Made by a program: the position numbers and the translations under genes. A stretch of DNA of 46,303 nt from Pseudoxanthomonas suwonensis J47 (GTDB lineage: Bacteria > Pseudomonadota > Gammaproteobacteria > Xanthomonadales > Xanthomonadaceae), in contig NZ_KI911329.1 of NCBI RefSeq assembly GCF_000513955.1, forward strand, positions 49,510 to 95,812, written 5' to 3'. The notes under the pieces were generated by a model that was given only the letters and a program-made list of their open reading frames with translations, was not told where the DNA came from and ran no database searches. Shown here one piece after another: positions 1 to 7,966 of this stretch. Each line of letters starts with the position of its first letter. Position 1 is the stretch's first letter.

Positions 1-191
1 CACATCCATGTGCTGCTTGCGGCATACCCCCGCGCTACCGCGTCTTTTGGCGCGTTGGGGTCGTGGCTTCGCTCTTCTCTCCCCTCTCCCACTGGGAGAG
101 GGGCGGGGGTGAGGGTCGGGATCCCTGCGACGCTGGCACGCCTGCCCTCTCCCCAACCCCTCCCCCTGAGGGGGAGGGGCTATGGGGCGAC
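1..191. other. intergenic stretch with two G/C-rich hairpins
   Basis: No gene is supported here; the reading frames that cross it are antisense to the following gene. Two perfect hairpins are visible: 10-base arms at 81-90 and 94-103 with a 3-base loop, and 10-base arms at 157-166 and 170-179 with loop TGA. The arms are runs of C with a few T, answered by runs of G with a few A. The second hairpin lies just after the stop of the minus-strand vWA gene. Confidence 0.6.
157..179 (-). terminator. putative terminator hairpin of the vWA lipoprotein gene
   Basis: A perfect 10-base-pair stem with a 3-base loop sits 12 bases beyond the minus-strand stop codon at 192. There is no T-tract, so intrinsic termination is uncertain; the hairpin may instead be a copy of an interspersed palindrome. 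Confidence 0.4.
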
Positions 192-1994
192 TCACTCCGC
201 GGCCAGGGGACGTGCGTTGTCGCCGGTGACGCCGCGCGCTTCCTCGACCAGGCCGATGAACTCGTGGCGCAGGCCCCAGCGGTCTTCGCCGAGGGCGCTG
301 CGGGCGGTGGTGGTCACGTCGGTCCAGGTCCAGTCGCCGACGTTGCTGCCGCCGCGCAGGAGGTCGGCGTAGCCGGCCACGGCGGTGGCGAAACGCAGGG
401 AAGGGCCGGGTTCGCGACGAAGGGCGGAGCGCAGCACCGGGGTTTCGATCAGGCGGCTCTGCTCCTGGTCCGGCAACTTGTAGCGCAGGCGCAGATGGGC
501 CAGTTCGCCGGTCTGCGCTGCGGCGGAGGCGGCCGGAGTGGCGCCGTAGCGCAGCGGGGGCAGGCGTTCGCCGCCGGAGCCCGCCAGGGCGATCTCGTAC
601 AGGGCGGTCACTTCGTGGCCGGCGCCGATGTCGCCGGCGTCGACGCGGTCGTTGGCGAAGTCGGCGTGGCCGAGCAGACGGTTCTCGTAGCCGACCAGGC
701 GGTATTCGGCGACCAGCGCGGGATTGAACTCGAGCTGGATCTTCACGTCGCGGGCGATGGTCAGCAGGGTGGACTGCATCTGCTCGACCAGCACCTTGCG
801 CGCCTCCTGCACGGTGTCGATGTAGGCGTGCTGGCCGTCGCCGGCGTCGGCCAGGCGTTCGGCCATGGCGTCGTTGTAGTTGCCGCCGCCGAAACCGAGG
901 GTGGACAGGGCGATGCCGGACTTGCGCTGGTCTGCCACCCAGGTTTCGAGGGTGCCGCGGTCGACGGTGCCGACGTTGAAGTCGCCGTCGGTGGCCAGCA
1001 GGATGCGGTTGACGCCGCCTTCGACGAAGCCCTGGCGCGCGGCCGCGTAGGCCAGGCGGATGCCTTCGCCGCCATTGGTGCTGCCGCCGGCCTCGAGGCG
1101 TTCGAGCGCGGCGAGGATTTCGGCGTGGCGGTCGCCCGGGGTGGGCGGCAGGACCAGGCCGGCGGAGCCGGCGTAGACCACGATCGAGACCCGGTCCTGC
1201 GCGCGCAGCTGCGGCACCAGCATGGCCAGGGCGCGCTTGAGCAGCGGCAGCTTGTCGGGCGAGTCCATCGAGCCGGAGGTGTCGATCAGGAACACCAGGT
1301 TGGCCGGCGGCAGTTCGGCCTGGCGCACCTCGTAGCCCTTGATGCCGATCATCAGCAGCTGGCGCTTGGCGTTCCAGGGCGACGGCGCCAGTTCGGTGGT
1401 CACCCGGAACGGGACCTCGCGGCTGGCCGGCGCGGGGTGGCCGTAGTCGAAGTAGTTGAGGAACTCCTCCACGCGCACGGCGTCGGCCGGCGGGCGCACG
1501 CCGGCGCGCAGCATGCGGCGGACGTTGGCGTAGCTGCCGGTGTCCACGTCGATGGAGAAGGTCGACAGCGGCTGTTCGCTGGCGCGCTGCACCGGGTTGT
1601 CGTCGCGTCCGGCGTAGACCTCGGTGTTCGCCGGCGGCGGCATGGGCACTGGCATCCAGTGCGGGGCCATCGCCTGGCGCGCCGCGTACGAGGCCATCGC
1701 GACCGGTGCGGGTGGCGCCGGCGGCGCTGGCTCCATCCGTCCGGCGGGGGCTTCGGCGACCTTGCGCCGGGCGAGCGCGTGCTCGCGGGCCCTGGCGCGG
1801 GCTTCGGCCATGGCCGCGGCCTCGGCCGTGGACGTGGCGGCCGCGTCGGCGGCGGCAGCGGCATCGGCATCGGCAGCGGCATCGGCGTCGGCAGCGGCGG
1901 TGCCGGCCTGCGGACCGGTGCTGCAGGCGGCCGCGGCCAGGGCGATGGCGACGGCCAGGGACAGGACGAACGGGGACTTCGGGGCAGTGCGCAT
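192..1994 (-). CDS. von Willebrand factor type A domain lipoprotein (YfbK-like)
   Basis: Predicted 600-residue envelope protein. The start at 1994 was chosen because it begins a lipoprotein signal (basic MRTAPK, hydrophobic stretch, lipobox ending AAAC with Cys24); the open frame upstream is only antisense to ppx. Residues about 31-75 are a low-complexity Ala/Asp then Ala/Glu/Arg stretch. A YfbK-type N-terminal block with motif TFSIDVDTGSYANVRRML precedes a vWA domain whose metal site DTSGSM is at residues 238-243, with a downstream ATDGDFN motif. A conserved C-terminal YfbK-type region follows. The family (von Willebrand, DUF3520) has no settled biochemical role; metal-dependent protein binding is the usual inference. 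It lies 76 bases after ppx and could be read from the same transcript. Confidence 0.9.
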   Translation of the reverse strand: MRTAPKSPFVLSLAVAIALAAAACSTGPQAGTAAADADAAADADAAAAADAAATSTAEAAAMAEARARAREHALARRKVAEAPAGRMEPAPPAPPAPVAMASYAARQAMAPHWMPVPMPPPANTEVYAGRDDNPVQRASEQPLSTFSIDVDTGSYANVRRMLRAGVRPPADAVRVEEFLNYFDYGHPAPASREVPFRVTTELAPSPWNAKRQLLMIGIKGYEVRQAELPPANLVFLIDTSGSMDSPDKLPLLKRALAMLVPQLRAQDRVSIVVYAGSAGLVLPPTPGDRHAEILAALERLEAGGSTNGGEGIRLAYAAARQGFVEGGVNRILLATDGDFNVGTVDRGTLETWVADQRKSGIALSTLGFGGGNYNDAMAERLADAGDGQHAYIDTVQEARKVLVEQMQSTLLTIARDVKIQLEFNPALVAEYRLVGYENRLLGHADFANDRVDAGDIGAGHEVTALYEIALAGSGGERLPPLRYGATPAASAAAQTGELAHLRLRYKLPDQEQSRLIETPVLRSALRREPGPSLRFATAVAGYADLLRGGSNVGDWTWTDVTTTARSALGEDRWGLRHEFIGLVEEARGVTGDNARPLAAE

Positions 1995-2070
1995 TTCGGG
2001 ACTCCCGTGGGCTGGACGGGAGATCGAACGTGCGGGCGTGGCGGGTGGGGTTGAAGGCCTGCGGCGACGC

Positions 2071-3594
2071 TCAGACCACCATCGGCTCGAACTCGATGCC
2101 CAGCCCGGGCATGCCTTCGCGCTCGGCCACCAGGTCGGCGCGCAGCAGCGGGCGGCTTTCGATCCAGTCGCGTTCCAGCACCAGCTGCAGGCGGTTGCCG
2201 TTGGCGGACAGGTCCAGCCGCGGGATGTCCTCGCCGTTGTGGCCGCGGTGCAGGACCACCGCCAGCCGCAGCAGCGCGGCCATTCGCCGCGCCGGCAGCA
2301 GCAGGCGGTCGGGCAGGGCGTCGAAGGCGCTCTTCGGCACCTTGCGCCGGTGCGTGCGCACCAGCGCGGCCAGCACCTGCTGCTCCTGGCGCGAGAAGCC
2401 GGACAGGTCCGAATGCTCGAGCACGTACGAACCGTGCACGTGGTAGCCGCTGTGGGCGATCGCCAGGCCCAGCTCGTGCACGCGCGCGGCCCAGCCGAGC
2501 ATGCGCGCGTCGTCGTCTTCCAGGTTCCAGTCGGCGGCGACCTGCTCGAGCAGGCGCAGCGCAGTGGCTTCGACCCGCGCGGCCTGCACCTCGTCGATGC
2601 CGTAGCGCATGACCAGCGAGGCGATCGAGGCATCGCGCGGATCGGCGGCGCTGCCGCGGCCGAGCATGTCGTAGAGGATGCCTTCGCGCATCGCCGCCTT
2701 GCTGACCAGCAGCTTCTGCAGGCCGAGCGCGCGGAACGCCGCCTCCAGCACCAGCACGCCGCCGGCGATGATCGGGCGGCGTTCGCCGGACAGTCCGGGC
2801 AGGTCGATCCGGTCGATGCTTTCGGCACGCAACAGCTGTTCGCGCACCTTCGGCAGGGCCTCGGCGGTGATCGCGCCCTTGGTCAGTTTCATCGCTGCGC
2901 AGATCTCGCCGATGGCCTTGTGCGTGCCGGACGAGCCCAGCACCTCCTGCCAGCCGAGCTGGCGGTAGCGGGGCGCGAACTGCTGGAACTCGGCGGTGAT
3001 TTCGGTGACGGCGGAGTTCCAGCGCCGCTTCGACAGGCGGCCGTTGGGGAAGAAACGGCGGGTGGAAGCAATGCAGCCGGCCTGCAGGCTCTCGCGCTCC
3101 ACCGGCTCGAAGCCGCGGCCGATGATGAACTCGGTGGAGCCACCGCCGATGTCGATCACCAGGCGCAGCTGCCCCGGCCTGGGCGGCTGCGCGTGGGCCA
3201 CGCCAAGGTAGATCAGGCGCGCCTCCTCGCGGCCGGACACCACTTCGATCGGATGGCCCAGCGCCGCCTCGCCGGCGTGCAGGAATTCGTGCGGATCACG
3301 CAGCTTGCGCACCGAGTTGGTCGCCAGCGCGCGCACGTGCAGGCGCTCCACGCCACGCAGGCGCTGGCCGAAGCGGGCCAGGCAGTCGAGCGCGCGCTGC
3401 TGCGCCGGCTCGCTCAGTCCGCCATGCTCGTCCAGGCCGTCGGCCAGGCGCACGGTCTCGCGCAGGCGGTCGACCACCCGCAACTGGCCCAGCCTGTGCT
3501 GGGCCAGGACCATGTGGAAGCTGTTGGAACCGAGGTCGATCGCGGCCAGCGCGTCGCCGTCCTGGACCTGCGGGCGGGGGGGCGGATAGGGCAT
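2071..3594 (-). CDS. ppx: exopolyphosphatase (Ppx/GppA family)
   Basis: A 507-residue enzyme expected to release terminal phosphate from polyphosphate in the cytoplasm. The ASKHA-fold phosphate loops are visible: IDLGSNSFHMVL near residue 20 and DIGGGSTEF near residue 150. The C-terminal half carries an HD-like helical region (RVHELGLAIAHSGYHVHGSY) as in long Ppx proteins. The start at 3594 (ATG, MPYPPPRPQ) was chosen because homology begins just after it; the open frame continues upstream only as a shadow of ppk. It lies 53 bases after ppk on the same strand, so synthesis and hydrolysis of polyphosphate are probably co-expressed. GppA activity on pppGpp cannot be excluded from sequence; the length fits Ppx. 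Confidence 0.93.
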   Translation of the reverse strand: MPYPPPRPQVQDGDALAAIDLGSNSFHMVLAQHRLGQLRVVDRLRETVRLADGLDEHGGLSEPAQQRALDCLARFGQRLRGVERLHVRALATNSVRKLRDPHEFLHAGEAALGHPIEVVSGREEARLIYLGVAHAQPPRPGQLRLVIDIGGGSTEFIIGRGFEPVERESLQAGCIASTRRFFPNGRLSKRRWNSAVTEITAEFQQFAPRYRQLGWQEVLGSSGTHKAIGEICAAMKLTKGAITAEALPKVREQLLRAESIDRIDLPGLSGERRPIIAGGVLVLEAAFRALGLQKLLVSKAAMREGILYDMLGRGSAADPRDASIASLVMRYGIDEVQAARVEATALRLLEQVAADWNLEDDDARMLGWAARVHELGLAIAHSGYHVHGSYVLEHSDLSGFSRQEQQVLAALVRTHRRKVPKSAFDALPDRLLLPARRMAALLRLAVVLHRGHNGEDIPRLDLSANGNRLQLVLERDWIESRPLLRADLVAEREGMPGLGIEFEPMVV

Positions 3595-3647
3595 GGCGCG
3601 TATCCTAGCGGAACGCCCATGCCCGCCGCCCGTGGCAGGCATGATCC

Positions 3648-5756
3648 CTACAGCGCATCCAGCAGCGCCTGCTGCGCCGAATGCGGCGGTTCGCCCGGGG
3701 CCGGTTCGCGCTTGCGGTAGCTGCCGTCGGCGCCCAGCTCCCAGGCGTTGAGGTTGTCGGCCAGGCAGTTCTGCAGCACCTCGCGGTACACGCGCTCGGC
3801 CAGCGCCGGGTCGAGGATCGGGAAGCAGGTCTCTACCCGGCGCAGCAGGTTGCGTTCCAGCCAGTCGGCGCTGGCGCAGAACAGTTCCGGCCTGCCGTCG
3901 TTGCCGAACCAGTACACGCGGCTGTGCTCGAGGAAGCGGCCGACGATCGAACGCACGCGGATGTTGTCGGACACGCCCGGCACGCCGGGGCGCAGCGTGC
4001 AGGCGCCGCGCACCACCAGGTCGATCGACACGCCTGCCTGCGAGGCCTCGTAGAGCGCGCGCACCACCTGCGGCTCGTTGAGGGCGTTCATCTTGGCGAT
4101 GATCCGTCCTGGCCGGCCGCTGCGCGCCAGCCGCGTCTCGCGTTCGATGCGCTGCAGGATCCCGCTGTGCAGGGTGAACGGCGACTGCAGGATGCGGCGC
4201 AACCGGATCGACGGCGCCAGCCCGGACAGCTGCTGGAACAGCAGGTGCACGTCGTTGCCGATCTCCGGGTCGGCGGTGATCAGGCCCAGGTCGGTGTAGG
4301 CGTTGGCGGTGCCGCTGTGGTAGTTGCCCGTGCCCAGGTGCACGTAGCGGCGCAGGCGGCGGCCCTCGCGGCGCACCACCAGCATCATCTTGGCGTGGGT
4401 CTTGTAGCCGACCACGCCATAGACCACCTGCACGCCGGCTTCCTGCAGGCGCTCGGCGAAGGCCAGGTTGGCCTCCTCGTCGAAGCGCGCGCGCAGCTCG
4501 ACCACCGCGGTGACGTCCTTGCCGTTGCGTGCGGCCTGGACCAGCGCGTCGACGATCGCCGAGTTCTTGGCGGTGCGGTACAGGGTCTGCTTGATCGCCA
4601 GCACGTCCGGGTCGGACGCCGCCTGGGTGACCAGCTCCAGCACGCCGGAGAACGAGTCGAACGGGTGGTGCAGCAGCACGTCGCCGGCGGACACCACCTC
4701 GAACACGTTCCGGTCCCCCAGGCGGTTGCGCGGGGCGAACGCCGGGTACTTCAGGTCGGGGCGCTGGACCAGCTCGTGGACCACGATGGCGCGGTTGAGG
4801 TTGACCGGGCCGTCGATGTAGTAGACCGCGTTCTCCGGCAGCTCGAAGTTCTGCAGCAGGGTGCGGACGATCGGCCTGGGGCAGTCGTGCGAGATCTCCA
4901 GCCGCACCGCCGGGCGGTAGCCGCGCCCGGCCAGCTCGGTGCGCACGGCCGAGGCCAGGTTCTCGACCTCGTCCTCGTCCACCACCAGCTCGGAGTTGCG
5001 GGTCACCCGGAACTGGTAGGCGCCGCGCACCTCCATCCCGGGGAACAGCTCGTCGGCGAACGCCGACAGCATCGACGACAGCAGCACGAAGGCCTGCCGG
5101 CCCTTGCCGGCGAGGCCGGGCGGCAGCTCGATGATGCGGCTCAGCGAGCGCGGCGCGCGCACCACCGCCAGGTGGCCCGGGCGCCCGAACGCGTCGATGC
5201 CGTCGAGCACCACCACCACGTTGAGCGACTTGTTGAGGATCCGCGGGAACGGATGCGAGGGATCCAGCCCCAGCGGCGACAGCACCGGCACCACGTTCTT
5301 GCGGAACCAGGCGCGCAGCCAGCGCCGCTGTCGCGGGTTCCAGGTGCGGCGGGGCAGGATGTCGACGCCGGCCTCGGCCAGGGCGGGGCGCAGCTCGGTG
5401 TTCCAGCAGCGGTACTGCGCCTCCACCAGTTCCACCGCGCGCTGGTGGATCAGCTCCATCAGCTGCGCCGGGGCGATGCCGTCGGACTGCGGCGGCAGGC
5501 CCAGCGCCTGGGCGTGGCGCACCATCGCCGCGCGGATCTCGAAGAACTCGTCGAGGTTGGTGCAGGAGATGCACAGGAAGCGCAGCCGCTCCAGCACCGG
5601 CACCGACGGATCGCGCGCCTGCGACAGCACGCGGAAGTTGAAGTCCAGCTGGCCCAGTTCGCGGTTGAGGTACAGCGCCGGGTCGCGCAGGGCGTCGTCG
5701 CCGTCGCCCGCGGGGGCGACCGGTGCCGGTTCGGAGGGGAGGTGCTCGGGTTCCAT
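3648..5756 (-). CDS. ppk1: polyphosphate kinase 1
   Basis: A 702-residue Ppk1 that builds polyphosphate from ATP. The N-terminal region contains the conserved LGQLDFNFRVLSQA segment, the middle has the FDEEANLAFAERLQEAG block, and the autophosphorylated histidine lies in YKTHAKMML (His454). The phospholipase-D-like second histidine region (LGTGNYHSGTA) is also present. Length matches the usual 690-740 residues. An N-terminal extension rich in Glu/Pro/Ala precedes the conserved domain. The gene starts 24 bases after phoR and ends 53 bases before ppx, so it is inside the phoB-phoR-ppk-ppx string and likely under phosphate control. Confidence 0.96.
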   Translation of the reverse strand: MEPEHLPSEPAPVAPAGDGDDALRDPALYLNRELGQLDFNFRVLSQARDPSVPVLERLRFLCISCTNLDEFFEIRAAMVRHAQALGLPPQSDGIAPAQLMELIHQRAVELVEAQYRCWNTELRPALAEAGVDILPRRTWNPRQRRWLRAWFRKNVVPVLSPLGLDPSHPFPRILNKSLNVVVVLDGIDAFGRPGHLAVVRAPRSLSRIIELPPGLAGKGRQAFVLLSSMLSAFADELFPGMEVRGAYQFRVTRNSELVVDEDEVENLASAVRTELAGRGYRPAVRLEISHDCPRPIVRTLLQNFELPENAVYYIDGPVNLNRAIVVHELVQRPDLKYPAFAPRNRLGDRNVFEVVSAGDVLLHHPFDSFSGVLELVTQAASDPDVLAIKQTLYRTAKNSAIVDALVQAARNGKDVTAVVELRARFDEEANLAFAERLQEAGVQVVYGVVGYKTHAKMMLVVRREGRRLRRYVHLGTGNYHSGTANAYTDLGLITADPEIGNDVHLLFQQLSGLAPSIRLRRILQSPFTLHSGILQRIERETRLARSGRPGRIIAKMNALNEPQVVRALYEASQAGVSIDLVVRGACTLRPGVPGVSDNIRVRSIVGRFLEHSRVYWFGNDGRPELFCASADWLERNLLRRVETCFPILDPALAERVYREVLQNCLADNLNAWELGADGSYRKREPAPGEPPHSAQQALLDAL

Positions 5757-5780
5757 CGTCGCGCGCAGCTCGTGAGCGGG

Positions 5781-7178
5781 TCAGTGGCTGGCCTGGCGGA
5801 CCGCAGGCGGATCGGCTTCCCCATCATGCCTTGCCCGGACGCGTTCGGGGCCGAAGTGGCAGCTGAAGGTGCTGCCCTGGCCGACCGTGCTGTCCACCTC
5901 CAGCCGCGCCTGGTGCAGGCCCAGCACGTGCTTGACGATGGACAGGCCCAGCCCGGTGCCACCGCTTTCGCGCGAACGGCTGCCGGACACCCGGTAGAAG
6001 CGCTCGGTCAGGCGCGGCAGGTGCGCTTCGGGGATGCCCTGGCCGGTGTCCTGCACTGACAGCACCGCGCCGCCGCCCGGTTCGCGGGCGAAACGGATGG
6101 TGATCCGGCCGCCGGTGGGGGTGTACCGGACCGCGTTGGTGACCAGGTTGGAGAAAGCGCTGTGCAGCTCCTGGCCGGAGCCGGCCAGGTCGCAGCCGGC
6201 CAGGTCCTGCACCTCGATCTCGTGGCGCCCCTGCGAATACGCCTCGGCCTCGCGGCGCAGCGCGGCCAGCATCGGCGCCATCGCCACGGTCTCTTCCGGC
6301 AGGCTGTCGCGCGCTTCCAGCCGGGACAGGGTGAGCAGGTCCTCGACCAGCCGGGTCATGCGCTGCGACTGCCGGCGCATTTCCTCCAGCATCGGCTGCC
6401 ACTCCGGCATGTCTTCCGGGTCGAGCATGTCCAGGTAGCCGTGGACCACGGTCAGCGGCGTGCGCAGCTCGTGGGAGACGTTGGCGACGAAGTCCTGGCG
6501 CATCTGTTCCAGGTGCAGCAGCTTGCTGACGTCGCGCGCGACCAGCAGCCAGTAGTCCTCCGAGTACGGGACCAGGCGCAGGTCCAGGCGCACGCGCTCG
6601 TCGACCGGCGAGCGCGCGTCGTGCATCGGCTCGGCGTTGCGCCCGGCCGCCAGCCAGCGCGCCAGCGGCAACGGCTGCAGGCGTTCGACCACCGGCGCGC
6701 CGCGGTCCCGCGGCCGGCTCAGGCCGAGCAGGGCGGTGCTGGCGCGGTTGAACCAGAGGATGCGCTGGGTGTTGCGGTCGACCACCACGACCGCGTCGGG
6801 CAGGGCGTCGGCGGCGGCGCGGTAGGCGCGCAGCAGGTCGATCAGGCGGCGCTTGCGCGCACGCATTTCCGCGCGGTCGCGCCGCAGCAGGCCGGCCAGC
6901 GCGTTCCAGACGCCCTTGCCGCCGCGTTGCGGCGGCCCGACCCGGTGCGCGTCGATGTCGGCCAGCACGCGGTGCAGGCGCCCGCCGTGCCAGGCCAGGA
7001 GGGCCAGCGCCGCGGCCGCCAGCGTCCATGCGGGCTGGCCGATGGCCAGGCCGAGCAGCAATGCGACGGCCAGCAGCACGAGGGTGCCGGCCAGGGTGCG
7101 TCGCCACGCCGCACGCAGGGGCACGGGTGCGCTGCCCGGAGGGGCACCGGATTCCGGCCTGGGGGGAAGGGGCCTCAT
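5781..7178 (-). CDS. phoR: phosphate regulon sensor histidine kinase PhoR
   Basis: A 465-residue membrane sensor kinase. Two hydrophobic segments near residues 28-46 and 50-62 anchor it, with almost no periplasmic loop, as in PhoR. A PAS domain follows (about 110-220), then the dimerisation/phosphoacceptor box FVANVSHELRTPLTVV with His236, an N box (FSNLVTNAVRYTPTGG), and the G boxes (DTGQGIP and GGTGLGLSIVKHV). The short-loop topology, which lets it sense the Pst/PhoU state rather than a ligand, plus linkage 19 bases after phoB, support PhoR over other kinases. It should phosphorylate PhoB when phosphate is scarce. Confidence 0.95.
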   Translation of the reverse strand: MRPLPPRPESGAPPGSAPVPLRAAWRRTLAGTLVLLAVALLLGLAIGQPAWTLAAAALALLAWHGGRLHRVLADIDAHRVGPPQRGGKGVWNALAGLLRRDRAEMRARKRRLIDLLRAYRAAADALPDAVVVVDRNTQRILWFNRASTALLGLSRPRDRGAPVVERLQPLPLARWLAAGRNAEPMHDARSPVDERVRLDLRLVPYSEDYWLLVARDVSKLLHLEQMRQDFVANVSHELRTPLTVVHGYLDMLDPEDMPEWQPMLEEMRRQSQRMTRLVEDLLTLSRLEARDSLPEETVAMAPMLAALRREAEAYSQGRHEIEVQDLAGCDLAGSGQELHSAFSNLVTNAVRYTPTGGRITIRFAREPGGGAVLSVQDTGQGIPEAHLPRLTERFYRVSGSRSRESGGTGLGLSIVKHVLGLHQARLEVDSTVGQGSTFSCHFGPERVRARHDGEADPPAVRQASH

Positions 7179-7197
7179 GCCGTGGGCGCGCTCCCGC

Positions 7198-7887
7198 TCA
7201 GGTCGCGGTCGAGAAGCGGTAGCCGGCGCCGCGCACGGTCTGGATCAACCCGTCGGCGGCGAACGGCTCCAGGGTCTTGCGCAGGCGGCGGATGTGCACG
7301 TCGATGGTGCGTTCCTCGACGTACACGCTGCCGCCCCAGACGTGGTCCAGCAGCTGGGCGCGGCTGTACACGCGTTCCGGGTGGGTCATGAAGAAATGCA
7401 GCAGGCGGTACTCGGTGGGGCCGATCGGCACCGTGGAATCCCCGGCGAACACGCGGTGCGCGGCGCCGTCGATGCGCAGCGGGCCGGCGCTGATGCTGCC
7501 GTCCTCGTCGTCCTCGCGGGCGCGGCGCATCACCGCGCGGATCCGCGCCAGCAGCTCGCGCGCCGAGAACGGCTTGACCACGTAGTCGTCCACGCCCGCT
7601 TCCAGCCCGCCGACGCGGTCGTCCTCCTCGCCCCGGGCGGTGAGCATGATGATCGGCACCTCGCGGGTCAGCGCCTCGCGGCGCCAGCGCCGTGCCAGCT
7701 CCAGGCCGCTGGTGCCTGGCAGCATCCAGTCCAGCAGGATCAGGTCGGGCACCCGCTCGGCGATGGCCGCCTGCGCCTCGCGCGCGTCGCCGGCGTGGAC
7801 CGGCGCGTAGTCGCCCTTGCGCAGGGCGAAGGCGACCATGTCGCGGATGGCGGGCTCGTCGTCGACGATCAGGATCTGCTTCTGCAC
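7198..7887 (-). CDS. phoB: phosphate regulon response regulator PhoB
   Basis: A 229-residue OmpR/PhoB-type regulator. The receiver domain shows the acidic pocket (VDDE, residues 8-11), the phosphoacceptor Asp53 in LILLDWMLPG, the LTAR switch residue and KPFS lysine. The C-terminal winged helix contains the recognition region VEERTIDVHIRRLRKTL. The start is a GTG at 7885-7887, with a purine-rich GGACG just upstream. A candidate Pho box lies 46-63 bases upstream, suggesting positive autoregulation. Target genes would include the linked ppk and ppx. Assignment to PhoB rather than a paralogue rests on the phoR partner and Pho-box context. Confidence 0.95.
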   Translation of the reverse strand: MQKQILIVDDEPAIRDMVAFALRKGDYAPVHAGDAREAQAAIAERVPDLILLDWMLPGTSGLELARRWRREALTREVPIIMLTARGEEDDRVGGLEAGVDDYVVKPFSARELLARIRAVMRRAREDDEDGSISAGPLRIDGAAHRVFAGDSTVPIGPTEYRLLHFFMTHPERVYSRAQLLDHVWGGSVYVEERTIDVHIRRLRKTLEPFAADGLIQTVRGAGYRFSTAT

Positions 7888-7916
7888 GGAACGTCCAGGG
7901 AGGGCGCGTTGCCGGG

Positions 7917-7950
7917 ATTAGACTACCGTTCGATGACCGGATTGTTACAG
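7917..7950 (-). promoter_or_regulatory. candidate Pho box and -10 of the phoB operon
   Basis: On the minus strand, two 7-base repeats, CTGTAAC (7944-7950) and CGGTCAT (7933-7939), are separated by exactly 4 bases. They match the CTGTCAT Pho-box half-site at 5 of 7 and 6 of 7 positions. Ten bases downstream lies TCTAAT (7917-7922), 5 of 6 to the sigma70 -10. In known PhoB-activated promoters the Pho box takes the place of the -35 and the -10 sits 10-11 bases away, as here. Transcription would start near 7910, giving a leader of about 23 bases before the GTG of phoB. Confidence 0.7.
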
Positions 7951-7966
7951 CGACCCCGGCACGGCC

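Noticed and set aside
63-2054. 663-codon open frame on the plus strand
   Set aside because: It is antisense to the vWA lipoprotein gene; Gly/Val/Arg-rich translation without domains, as expected from a high-GC coding strand.
3681-6059. 792-codon plus-strand frame
   Set aside because: Antisense shadow of ppk and phoR, which show full catalytic motifs.
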